A stretch of DNA of 8,550 nt from contig JBJXEY010000165.1 of assembly GCA_046153355.1 (NCBI GenBank), forward strand, positions 1 through 8,550. The letters run 5' to 3'. Positions 1 through 5,985 of the stretch are shown piece by piece. A model generated the notes under the pieces. The model was not told the origin of the DNA, ran no database searches, and saw nothing but the letters and a program-made list of their open reading frames with translations. The position numbers were made by a program, and so were the translations under genes. Position 1 is the stretch's first letter. Each line of letters starts with the position of its first letter. This DNA comes from 2-02-FULL-62-17 sp046153355. GTDB lineage: Bacteria > Pseudomonadota > Gammaproteobacteria > Burkholderiales > SG8-39.

Positions 1-2
1 TG

Positions 3-863
3 GCGCCGCGTTTCGCACGCGACGGCATGGCGCTCGCGGCACTAGCGACGTTAGCCGTATTGATTCTCGCAGCGATTTTCGCGCCCTGGCTCGCGCCGCA
101 GAATCCCTATGATTTGGCGCAACTGGATCTCATGGATGGCAAGCTCGCCCCAGGCGCATTGGCCGCGGATGGTCGCCACTATTGGCTGGGCAGCGATGAC
201 CAGGGCCGGGATATTTTCTCCGCCATTCTCTACGGCATGCGCACCAGCCTGATCGCGGGCGCCGTAAGCACCGTGCTGGCGCTGTTGATCGGTCTGTTGC
301 TCGGTCTTTGCGCGGCGTGGTTTCGCGGTTGGTTGGATGCCCTCATCATGCGTGTTGCCGACCTGCAATTGTCGTTTCCTTCCATCCTCATTGCGTTGGT
401 GTTGCTTGCGATGCTCGGTCAAGGGTTGGACAAAATCATTTTCGCGTTGGTGGCGGTGCAATGGGCCTACTACGCGCGTACCGCGCGCGCCGCGGCCATG
501 GCCGAACGAGAAAAAGATTATTTAAGCGCCGCGACGGCTCTGGGTTTGCGAACCCATCGCATCATCTTGAAACACCTGCTTCCCAACTGCCTGCCGCCAC
601 TGATGGTGGTGGCCACAGTGCAGATCGCCGCGGCCATTAGCCTGGAGGCCACCTTGTCGTTTCTTGGATTGGGCCTGCCGATCACCGAACCCTCGTTGGG
701 GCTGTTAATTGCCAACGGTTACGCACATTTATTGTCGGGCAAATACTGGATCAGCTTTTTCCCCGGCATGGCGCTACTCGCGCTGATCGTGTGTATTAAC
801 CTGGTGGCGGATCGGTTGAGGGATTTACTTGATCCACGGCGCGACGCGGGGGATAAAACGTAG
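3..863 (+). CDS. ABC transporter permease, DppC/OppC family (5' partial)
   Basis: Inner-membrane permease subunit of an oligopeptide/dipeptide-type ABC importer. The first ATG in frame is at 27, but the frame is open to the window edge and reads APRFARDG before that Met. Family members normally carry an R-F-x-R-basic stretch just before the first membrane helix, so the true start probably lies upstream and the gene is cut by the window. Counting from the Met at 27: TM1 is about 3-22, and a periplasmic loop carries the hallmark LGSDDQGRD (54-62). Several more helices follow. The cytoplasmic EAA loop, which docks onto the ATPase, lies at about 164-187 (DYLSAATALG...LLPN). The C-terminus DRLRDLLDPR is typical of the family. 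The long insert before the LGSDDQGRD motif fits peptide/glutathione-type DppC proteins. No ATPase gene follows, so any partner subunits must lie upstream or elsewhere. The substrate cannot be deduced. Confidence 0.93.
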   Translation, partial: APRFARDGMALAALATLAVLILAAIFAPWLAPQNPYDLAQLDLMDGKLAPGALAADGRHYWLGSDDQGRDIFSAILYGMRTSLIAGAVSTVLALLIGLLLGLCAAWFRGWLDALIMRVADLQLSFPSILIALVLLAMLGQGLDKIIFALVAVQWAYYARTARAAAMAEREKDYLSAATALGLRTHRIILKHLLPNCLPPLMVVATVQIAAAISLEATLSFLGLGLPITEPSLGLLIANGYAHLLSGKYWISFFPGMALLALIVCINLVADRLRDLLDPRRDAGDKT

Positions 864-874
864 CGGAAATTTGC

Positions 875-891
875 TCGCCATGACATGGCGA
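875..891. terminator. 17-base palindrome, possible terminator hairpin
   Basis: TCGCCATG, one central A, then CATGGCGA form a perfect inverted repeat. As a hairpin it would have about 6 pairs and a 5-base loop, and it begins 11 bases after the permease stop codon. An AT-rich stretch follows on the + strand but there is no clean T-run, so a Rho-independent role is only plausible. It could also be a protein-binding palindrome. Confidence 0.35.
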
Positions 892-934
892 TCTCCAATA
901 TAAATTCATAACATTTATTAGTTAATATGTATTA

Positions 935-960
935 GCAGTGTGCCTTCACTGTAATTTTAA
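935..960 (+). terminator. Small hairpin followed by T-rich tail, candidate terminator
   Basis: GCAGTG (935-940) pairs with CACTGT (947-952) around a 6-base TGCCTT loop, including one G-T pair. It is followed on the + strand by AATTTTAA. The stem is short and the U-tract weak, but its position at the end of the ABC permease transcript suits a terminator. Confidence 0.35.
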
Positions 961-980
961 ATATCGTTTGTAGAATATTC

Positions 981-1442
981 CTAAATCCAACGTCGCGTAC
1001 TCTCCAGGTATTTCGCGTAAGTCTCGCCAAAAATATCGCCAAGCACTAGCTCCTCTGGCACGATCTGAAACCGATTGAGGTACAACGCAAATGCCACCGG
1101 CCCAATCGGACCCCACGCAGAATTCAGAAATATCGCCCAACCAACTAACACCAACGCCTGCCCCAGGTACATCGGATTGCGGCTGAACCGATAAAGACCC
1201 GATGTCACCAGCGCCGCAGACTTGCGCGGCGACAATGGATTGACCGTAGTCTTTGAGCGCCAGAAAGATATCGCACAAAAAAGGTCAATAGACACGCCTA
1301 GGGCCGCGATAGCAATCGCCACCGTAGCACGCCAAGAATCGCCCAACCCCAGGGATGGCCCCGCCGGCGCGACCGCCCACATCAACGCGGCGATGATGGC
1401 AAGAATCACCGGCGGCGGTAGCTTTAGCTCCAACGATTTCAT
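981..1442 (-). CDS. Isoprenylcysteine carboxyl methyltransferase-like membrane protein
   Basis: A 153-residue integral membrane protein of the ICMT/PEMT-like methyltransferase group. The signature is SGLYRFSRNPMYLG at 81-94, followed by a hydrophobic helix, then RFQIVPEE (124-131), then FGETYAKYLESTRRW at the C-terminus. The paired glutamates and the R-N-P-M-Y stretch form the SAM-binding region in characterised relatives. Hydrophobic segments lie at about 11-30, 40-60, 92-109 and 110-124. Bacterial members are common and mostly uncharacterised; they probably methylate a small hydrophobic or lipid-linked substrate, since bacteria lack prenylated CaaX proteins. The length is normal for the family and the gene looks intact. 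It starts 18 bases after the stop codon of the TctC-like gene on the same strand, so the two are probably cotranscribed. The start ATG has only a weak Shine-Dalgarno (GGGAAAG). Confidence 0.85.
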   Translation of the reverse strand: MKSLELKLPPPVILAIIAALMWAVAPAGPSLGLGDSWRATVAIAIAALGVSIDLFCAISFWRSKTTVNPLSPRKSAALVTSGLYRFSRNPMYLGQALVLVGWAIFLNSAWGPIGPVAFALYLNRFQIVPEELVLGDIFGETYAKYLESTRRWI

Positions 1443-1460
1443 CTCAATGGCTTTCCCGGT

Positions 1461-2459
1461 TCACTGGGCAACAATCTTCGCCACGGTAATGATCTTGCGG
1501 TACTTGGCGATATCGGCATCGAGCATTTCCGCCATGCGTTGGCCATCCTGCCACTCTGGGTTGTTGATGCCCGCGCCATGCAGTTTTTGGCGTAGCGCCT
1601 CATCCTGCAAAACACTCCTTAACGCATCGCGCCAAGACTGCACAATTGCCGGCGGCGCCTTCACCGGCAACAAGGCACCGCTCCAAGTGGTGATTACAAG
1701 CCCATCCAAGCCCAACGTAGAGAGCGGTGGCACATCCGGCAAAAGCGTTGACGGTTTGGGACTGGTCACACCCAGGGCACGCACCTTGCCCGACTTAATG
1801 TGCGCCAACACCTGCAAGGGCGGCGGAAACCCCAACGAAATTTCGCCGGCCAACATCGGGGCAATCGATTGCGAAATGCCCTGGTAGGGAACGTGAACCA
1901 GGTTAATACCGGCCAGCATATTGACGAACTCGCCACTCAAATGACCGAACGAACCGATACCGGCGGTGCCGTAGGTCAATGACCCCGGCTTGGCGCGCGC
2001 CGCCGCCAGCAAGCCGGCGACCGAATTGATACCCAATGTCGCATTGACCACCAACACCAGCGCCTCGTCGGTGACAAGAGCGACTGGAACAAAGTCCCGT
2101 TTGGCATCGTAGGGAACCTTAAAAAGACTGGGTGCGATTGCCAGCGGTTGGTTCGAAGTGAATAACAGCGTATAGCCATCGGGAGCAGATTTGGCCACCA
2201 GATCGCTGCCGATGGTTCCCGTCGCACCGGCACGATTTTCAACCACCACCGGGCGTCCCAGCACATCGGTGAGCTTGGGCGCCAGCATACGTATCATCAC
2301 ATCCGGCGGCCCGCCGGGTGGCCAGGGAACGATCACGCGCAACGGCTTGGAAGGAAAAGAGTCCTGGGCGCTCACGCTGGCGGGCCCCGCAAACATCATC
2401 ATCAGTCCGACGACCAGCCAACGTACACGGACCTTGTGAAAACGCATAGAAACTGTCAC
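1461..2459 (-). CDS. Bug/TctC-family tripartite tricarboxylate transporter substrate-binding protein
   Basis: Periplasmic solute receptor of the Bug (TctC) family, which binds carboxylates and other small organic molecules. A Sec signal peptide is visible: basic MRFHKVRVRW, hydrophobic core, then cleavage after SVSA before QDSFPSKP. Family marks follow: the PWPPGGPPD ligand loop, VVVENRAGATG, KSAPDGYTLLF, HVPYQG, GKVRALGVTSPK and a helical C-terminus. Three starts are possible: ATG at 2477 (weak GGGGG 6 bases upstream), GTG at 2459 (AGGA with a 6-base spacer, preferred here, 332 residues) and ATG at 2447 (328 residues, cleanest signal peptide, same length as the second TctC-like protein in this window). 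No tctA or tctB membrane gene is adjacent, as is usual for orphan Bug proteins in betaproteobacteria. It lies just upstream of the methyltransferase-like gene. The ligand is unknown. Confidence 0.92.
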   Translation of the reverse strand: MTVSMRFHKVRVRWLVVGLMMMFAGPASVSAQDSFPSKPLRVIVPWPPGGPPDVMIRMLAPKLTDVLGRPVVVENRAGATGTIGSDLVAKSAPDGYTLLFTSNQPLAIAPSLFKVPYDAKRDFVPVALVTDEALVLVVNATLGINSVAGLLAAARAKPGSLTYGTAGIGSFGHLSGEFVNMLAGINLVHVPYQGISQSIAPMLAGEISLGFPPPLQVLAHIKSGKVRALGVTSPKPSTLLPDVPPLSTLGLDGLVITTWSGALLPVKAPPAIVQSWRDALRSVLQDEALRQKLHGAGINNPEWQDGQRMAEMLDADIAKYRKIITVAKIVAQ

Positions 2460-2575
2460 ACCACTTCCTGTTGCCATCCATTGCCCCCATTCTCGTTTTT
2501 AGGCACAACTTTACGATTAGCCGCACTCTAACTTAGCAATCAGCCGCCATCCAAAATTGCAACGCGGGCGATCAA

Positions 2576-3064
2576 TTACGGCTTCGGCTCCCCCGCATCG
2601 TTCAATCCTTCGCCATAAATCATCCGCGCCACCTGCGCCTTCGCCGCTGCGGCCTCGCACAGACGACAGGGCCTTGAGGTGGAATAGAGCACGCTGCCAG
2701 CTAGCAGTGTGCGCCCCAAGCGGCGCTGCGCATCGCGAATTGCTTCACGCTCCGCATGCGCATCGGGATCGCCGCGCTGAAAAACGCGACTTGGGCCTTC
2801 ACCGATGATTGCGCCGTCGGCCACCAAAACCGCCCCGTAGGATTGATCGCCCCACGATTCGGCAAGACGCCGCATCGACAGCGCCGCGTCGAACCAACGG
2901 CGCTCGGGCGCAAACGATGTCACTCTTTCCGCTGCCTTGGTCAAAAGACTCGGTAACGTCAGTGCCGCGCCAGCCAGCATACGCACCAACATGCGGCGAC
3001 GGCAGCGATTGATCAATTGAAGTGGTAACACGTACACAAGGTTCGCTTTTTGGTGACTCATCAT
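2576..3064 (-). CDS. Cytidine/guanine-deaminase-fold nucleoside deaminase with Tat-like N-terminus
   Basis: Zinc-dependent deaminase of the CDA/TadA/guanine-deaminase superfamily. From the ATG at 3064 (162 residues), the catalytic HAE lies at 103-105 within DPDAHAEREAIRDAQRRLG, and the zinc-binding PCRLC lies at 132-136 after LYSTSR. The His, both Cys and the proton-shuttling Glu are all present. The spacing most resembles GuaD-like nucleobase deaminases, but an Arg replaces the Glu that commonly precedes PCxxC, and the chain ends soon after MIYGEGLNDAGEPK, shorter than GuaD or TadA. The N-terminus is unusual: CRRRMLVRMLAGAALTLPSL (21-40) resembles a twin-arginine or Sec signal or membrane anchor. 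The start is uncertain: ATG at 3064 or 3061 keeps the arginine cluster, an internal ATG gives MLVRMLAG, and an open frame extends upstream to a TTG at 3124 that overlaps the neighbour's ribosome-binding site and is unlikely. The true substrate is unknown. Confidence 0.85.
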   Translation of the reverse strand: MMSHQKANLVYVLPLQLINRCRRRMLVRMLAGAALTLPSLLTKAAERVTSFAPERRWFDAALSMRRLAESWGDQSYGAVLVADGAIIGEGPSRVFQRGDPDAHAEREAIRDAQRRLGRTLLAGSVLYSTSRPCRLCEAAAAKAQVARMIYGEGLNDAGEPKP

Positions 3065-3135
3065 CCGCACAATGAATTGACCTCGAAAGGGTATTACCAT
3101 CAAGGATATCGGATTACCAGACAAGGAGAGAGCAT
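3065..3135. promoter_or_regulatory. Divergent intergenic region between deaminase and CMD genes
   Basis: This short gap separates two divergent genes and must hold the signals for the rightward CMD-family gene unless that is read from afar. A TTGACC (3077-3082) resembles a -35 box, but no convincing -10 sits at the right distance, so the promoter is not located. The clear element is the ribosome-binding site AAGGAGAG at 3123-3130. Confidence 0.3.
3123..3130 (+). promoter_or_regulatory. Strong Shine-Dalgarno for the CMD-family gene
   Basis: AAGGAGAG lies 5 bases before the ATG at 3136, with the GGAG core 7 bases from it. This fixes the start of the CMD-family gene and argues against the deaminase frame being used as far out as 3124 on the opposite strand. 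Confidence 0.8.
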
Positions 3136-3714
3136 ATGAACGCCATCACCACCCCCGCCACCGACCGCTTCCCTTTCGTAAAACGCGAAGATCTCGACGC
3201 CGAGGGCCAGGCCATTTGGGACAAACGCTGCAAAGCGGTAAATTCAATCGGCCTGGGCGGCCATTTCAACGTGATGATGCGCTCGCCCAAACTATGTCAA
3301 GCGGTGAGCGAACTGGAAGGCTATTTTCGTTTCGATTCCTCGCACAACAAACATGATCGCGAATTCATCACCATCGTGGTGTTGCGCAAAGCCGCCGCGC
3401 GCTATGCCTGGGCAAGGCACGAACATCAGGCGATACGCGACGGGGTACCCGCGGAGGTGGTGGAACTGATTCGTCAGCAAGCGCCGCTTGCGAACATTCC
3501 TCCCGCCTATCGACTGATCACCGAATTCGCGCGGGCGGTGACTTTCGCGACCGAGGAACTACCCAGAGATTTATTTGATCGCGTATTAAAAGAAAAAGGC
3601 GAACGCTGGACGCTGGATGCCATCGCATTGATTGGCCACTATTCGCTCGTCGCCACCACCATTCACGGCTTTGGTGTCAGAGCACGCGAAGATGTCGACG
3701 GCAGAACTTTCTAA
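3136..3714 (+). CDS. Carboxymuconolactone decarboxylase (CMD) family protein
   Basis: A 192-residue all-helical protein of the CMD/AhpD superfamily. The core motif is REFITIVVLRKAAARYAWARHEHQA (75-99, given here in parts: REFITIVVLRK, then YAWARHEHQA), matching the family pattern of a helix ending in E/A-W-x-x-H. The AhpD peroxidase Cys-x-x-Cys pair is absent (the only cysteines are 32 and 54), so a redox role is unlikely and a PcaC-like lyase or uncharacterised role fits better. A second family stretch, IGHYSLVATTIHGFGV, occupies 166-181. Homologues of this longer form are often annotated only at family level; PcaC itself is shorter and acts in the protocatechuate branch of the beta-ketoadipate pathway. 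Start chosen by the strong Shine-Dalgarno. It converges on a dienelactone hydrolase-family gene, another fold from aromatic ring-cleavage pathways, which weakly supports a catabolic role. Confidence 0.88.
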   Translation: MNAITTPATDRFPFVKREDLDAEGQAIWDKRCKAVNSIGLGGHFNVMMRSPKLCQAVSELEGYFRFDSSHNKHDREFITIVVLRKAAARYAWARHEHQAIRDGVPAEVVELIRQQAPLANIPPAYRLITEFARAVTFATEELPRDLFDRVLKEKGERWTLDAIALIGHYSLVATTIHGFGVRAREDVDGRTF

Positions 3715-3743
3715 GCAAAACACCACTCGCCCCGCGGCACGTA

Positions 3744-3797
3744 GGGTTTGGGGCGAGGGCGAATGGGGGTTGCCTTTTGAGCCCGACCCCCAAACCC
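3744..3797. terminator. Long GC-rich hairpin between convergent genes
   Basis: GGGTTTGGGG (3744-3753) is perfectly complementary to CCCCAAACCC (3788-3797). Inside it, after a 3x3 internal loop (CGA against GAC), GGGC (3757-3760) pairs with GCCC (3781-3784), leaving a 20-base loop. It begins 30 bases after the CMD-family stop codon, and no T-run follows. It may stop or stabilise transcripts from both sides, or simply be the fold of a repeat element. Confidence 0.45.
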
Positions 3798-3817
3798 GGA
3801 GTGGCGCACGAGAGAAT

Positions 3818-3841
3818 CCCAAGCGACGCGCAGGGCTTGGG
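3818..3841. repeat. Second hairpin of the intergenic repeat
   Basis: CCCAAGC (3818-3824) pairs with GCTTGGG (3835-3841) across a 10-base loop. The right arm lies within the second copy of the 33-base direct repeat, so both repeat copies are folded into stems. Confidence 0.45.
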
Positions 3842-3868
3842 GCGAAGGCGAAACAGGATTGCGGCGGC

Positions 3869-3883
3869 GGCGCGCTAGGCGCC
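3869..3883 (-). terminator. Compact GC hairpin just after the hydrolase stop codon
   Basis: GGCGC (3869-3873) and GCGCC (3879-3883) flank a 5-base loop, 17 bases beyond the stop codon of the dienelactone hydrolase gene. No U-tract follows on the - strand, so a terminator role is only possible. Confidence 0.3.
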
Positions 3884-3900
3884 CAACCTCCTGCGTTTGA

Positions 3901-4611
3901 CTACGCCAGAATTTCCTTGAAGAAATCCTGCATCGCCACCCACGATCGTTTATCCGCTCGCTCTTCGTAAGCAGCCTGCGCGCCGCCCACCGGCACATGC
4001 CATTGGGTGAAGCTATGCACCGCATTGCCATAGGCCGTCAAATACCAATCGACCTTGGCCTCGCGCATCTCCTTGAAAAACGCCAACACCTCGGGCTCAG
4101 GCACCACCGGATCATCCGCTCCATGCAACACCAGCACCTTTGCCTTGATGTTTTTCGCATCGGCAGGATTGTCGGTGCTCAAGTTGCCGTGAAAGCTCAC
4201 CGCGCCAATGATGTCGGCACCGGTACGTGCCAGTTCCAAGGTGGTCAAACCGCCGAAGCAATAACCAATGGAAATCATCTTGCTCGTATCAACCACCGAC
4301 AAAGCACGCAACTGCTCAAGCCCCGCCTTGGCGCGCGCCTTGAGTAGGGGGCGATTGGTTAAATATTTCTCCATTTCTGCGGCGCACGCCGGAAATTGGG
4401 GACGTACCCCTTTGCCGTATACGTCGGCGCAAAACACCGCGGAACCCAACTCGACCAGCATTGCGGCGCGTTTATGCGCATAGGGGCCGACGCCGGTCCA
4501 ATCCGGAAAAAGAATTATGCCGGGGCGCTTGCCGGTTTTGCTATCGTCATAGGCGACGTAGCCCTCGCAAACGGTATTGCCTTCTTGGTAATCGACGGTA
4601 TAGGTCTTCAT
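3901..4611 (-). CDS. Dienelactone hydrolase family protein
   Basis: A 236-residue alpha/beta hydrolase of the DLH family, which hydrolyses dienelactone and related esters and lactones in the cytoplasm. No signal peptide is seen. The Cys-Asp-His triad is clear: Cys118 in the nucleophile elbow GYCFGG, Asp167 in HGADDPVV and His199 in NAVHSF. Classical chlorocatechol DLH has a Glu near the first strand that holds the Cys; here the equivalent segment is LFPDWTGVG, with Asp37 in that place, as in many broad-family members. This argues against calling it a true TcbE/ClcD enzyme. Start: ATG at 4611 has AAAGGAG 7 bases upstream, better than the in-frame TTG at 4614. The gene is divergent from the MFS gene and convergent with the CMD-family gene. 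Specific substrate unknown. Confidence 0.92.
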   Translation of the reverse strand: MKTYTVDYQEGNTVCEGYVAYDDSKTGKRPGIILFPDWTGVGPYAHKRAAMLVELGSAVFCADVYGKGVRPQFPACAAEMEKYLTNRPLLKARAKAGLEQLRALSVVDTSKMISIGYCFGGLTTLELARTGADIIGAVSFHGNLSTDNPADAKNIKAKVLVLHGADDPVVPEPEVLAFFKEMREAKVDWYLTAYGNAVHSFTQWHVPVGGAQAAYEERADKRSWVAMQDFFKEILA

Positions 4612-4764
4612 CAATTGACTCCTTTGGTTCTAATGGTTGCAAGGGACTGCGTGATTTCCGCGATAAACTAGCGGCGCCGATTTTAATGCGATACGTAAAA
4701 CCAAGCCGCGAGAACGAATACGCGTTACGCATTTTCACAGGCATCCCCGCCGCCGGCAAAAATA
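4612..4764. promoter_or_regulatory. Divergent intergenic region between hydrolase and MFS genes
   Basis: A 153-base gap between two divergently transcribed genes, so promoters in both directions are expected here. Rightward, TTGCAA (4637-4642) and GATAAA (4662-4667) are weak -35/-10 candidates with an over-long 19-base spacer. No convincing leftward pair was found. No operator palindrome stands out. Confidence 0.35.
4619..4625 (-). promoter_or_regulatory. Shine-Dalgarno fixing the hydrolase start
   Basis: AAAGGAG on the - strand lies 7 bases before the ATG at 4611 and only 4 before the in-frame TTG at 4614. It therefore supports the ATG as the start of the dienelactone hydrolase-family gene. 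Confidence 0.75.
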
Positions 4765-5985
4765 ATGTCCCATAATTTGAATATCTCTCCCTCGTCAAAT
4801 ACAAGCCCGGACTGGCGCTTCATGGCCACGCTCGCCGCGATTACCTTGATAGGGCCGCTGGCGGTGCATGCCTTCCTGCCTGTAATGCCGGCGATTAAAT
4901 CGGTGTTCGAGGTGAGCGACGCGCTGGCCGGCCTGGGCTTCACATTGGGCTTATTGGTAATGGCGTTCGCAACTTTGATCTATGGTTCGCTCTCTGATCG
5001 CTACGGCCGCCGGCCGATCCTCCTGGGCGGACTCACCTTATTTATCATCGGCGGCGTGCTGGCTTCATTCGCGCAGACTTACGTTGAATTCATCGCGGGG
5101 CGCATGTTGCAAGCCCTGGGCGCGGGATGCAGCATTACCCTGGCGCGCGCCATTGCTCGTGATGCCTACGGCGCCGAAGTACTGGTGAAGGTGATTGCCT
5201 ACCTGACCATGGCCTACACGCTGGGGCCAATGCTCTCACCGTATATCACCGGATTGATCGTCGACACTGCCGGCTGGCGCGCGGCATTCTGGTTCATGGC
5301 GATCGCGGGCACAATTATTCTTTTCGCCTCGTGGATGATTCTTGCGGAAACTCACCCTCGCGACGCGCGCCAACCCAAGGGCGGAAACTATTTCCACGAC
5401 TATGTGAAGTTATTTTCGCATCTGCGTTTCGCCTGCTACGTGTTGCAGTCTGGTTTCTCCTCGGGCTGCTTCTACACCATGGCCGCAGCCTCGGCATTTT
5501 TGATGACCGGCTACCTCGAACGTTCAGCCAGCGAATTCGGCACCTACTTCGCGTTGTTTCCGTTTGGATTTTTTCTGGGCAACCTGGTGTCATCGCGCTT
5601 GAGCGGTCGCGTGTCGATAGAAACCATGGTAATTTTTGGCGGCAGCATCAATTTCCTTGCCATCACCGCGCAATCGATAACCATCCTTTCCGGCCATCTC
5701 ACGCCACTGATTCTATTCATCCCAGGTGCGTTGATCACCTTCGGCCAGGGTTTAGCCTTGCCCAATGCCACCAGCGGCGCCATGCGCGTGATTCCGAGTC
5801 TCTCGGGCACGGCCTCAGGTATCGGCGTGTTTTGCCAGACTTTTATTGGCGCGCTGTGCGCACAAATCTACAGCACGATTTCCGACGGCACGCCCTTGTC
5901 GATGGTGTGGGTGGTCTGGTTTTGTTCGGTGATGACATTGGCGGCGGGCAGCATTCCGTTTTTCTTGAAAAGGAGTGGCAGATGA
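4765..5985 (+). CDS. MFS transporter, Bcr/CflA-type multidrug efflux family
   Basis: A 406-residue inner-membrane carrier of the major facilitator superfamily with about 12 helices, driven by the proton gradient in characterised relatives. MFS motif A between TM2 and TM3 is GSLSDRYGRRPIL (74-86). GRMLQALGAG (112-121) and ARAIARD (127-133) match the Bcr/CflA drug-efflux group, and LGPMLSPYITG (153-163) is the antiporter-type motif in TM5. The first helix has HAFLPVMPAI where Bcr-type proteins usually have an Asp before the Y-L-P, so it is a divergent member. The ATG at 4765 lacks a recognisable Shine-Dalgarno (purine-poor CCGCCGGC then AAAAATA); a second Met at codon 20 has none either. The stop overlaps the start of the next TctC-like gene by ATGA. 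The exported or imported compound cannot be deduced. Confidence 0.92.
   Translation: MSHNLNISPSSNTSPDWRFMATLAAITLIGPLAVHAFLPVMPAIKSVFEVSDALAGLGFTLGLLVMAFATLIYGSLSDRYGRRPILLGGLTLFIIGGVLASFAQTYVEFIAGRMLQALGAGCSITLARAIARDAYGAEVLVKVIAYLTMAYTLGPMLSPYITGLIVDTAGWRAAFWFMAIAGTIILFASWMILAETHPRDARQPKGGNYFHDYVKLFSHLRFACYVLQSGFSSGCFYTMAAASAFLMTGYLERSASEFGTYFALFPFGFFLGNLVSSRLSGRVSIETMVIFGGSINFLAITAQSITILSGHLTPLILFIPGALITFGQGLALPNATSGAMRVIPSLSGTASGIGVFCQTFIGALCAQIYSTISDGTPLSMVWVVWFCSVMTLAAGSIPFFLKRSGR
5968..5975 (+). promoter_or_regulatory. Shine-Dalgarno inside the MFS 3' end, for the coupled TctC-like gene
   Basis: AAAAGGAG lies within the last codons of the MFS gene, 6 bases before the ATG at 5982. With the ATGA start/stop overlap (5982-5985) it indicates translational coupling, and it places the start of the second TctC-like gene there although its frame is open much further upstream. 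Confidence 0.85.

Larger units (their letters stand above)
864..980. other. AT-rich intergenic gap between convergent genes
   Basis: This 117-base gap separates the stop codon of the ABC permease (+) from the stop codon of the methyltransferase-like gene (-). It is conspicuously AT-rich, especially about 892-935 and 950-980, in an otherwise GC-rich window. It contains two small hairpins, listed separately, and no credible ORF. Its likely role is transcription termination from both sides. Confidence 0.6.
3741..3862. repeat. Imperfect direct repeat in the CMD/hydrolase intergenic gap
   Basis: Two copies of a 33-base unit lie at 3741-3773 and 3830-3862 and match at 25 of 33 positions. They share AGGG, then TTGGGGCGA, then GGCGAA, and TTGC near the end. 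Each copy is partnered with an opposite-sense CCCAA segment, so the unit forms hairpins. The gap 3715-3900 has no credible gene. This resembles a degenerate dispersed intergenic repeat (REP/BIME-like), but whether copies occur elsewhere in the genome cannot be seen here. Confidence 0.6.

Noticed and set aside
51..461. 136-codon ORF antisense to the ABC permease
   Set aside because: Low-complexity Arg/Gln/His-rich translation typical of the antisense of a GC-rich gene; the permease on the other strand has clear family motifs.
1222..1887. 221-codon ORF on the + strand over the methyltransferase-like and TctC-like genes
   Set aside because: It spans two real genes antisense, and its translation shows no family motif.
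3136..3714. AhpD-type peroxidase function for the CMD-family protein
   Set aside because: The required Cys-x-x-Cys pair is missing; only two isolated cysteines are present.
3632..4031. Overlapping ORFs on both strands through the CMD/hydrolase gap
   Set aside because: Their translations are Pro/Arg/Ser-rich readings of the repeat and hairpin sequence, with no ribosome-binding site or known domain.
5331..5981. Long open frame running 217 codons upstream of, and in frame with, the second TctC-like gene
   Set aside because: It lies entirely over the MFS coding sequence in another frame. The encoded residues are arginine/histidine-rich with no domain, and the signal peptide plus Shine-Dalgarno place the real start at 5982. 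It is not a fusion protein.
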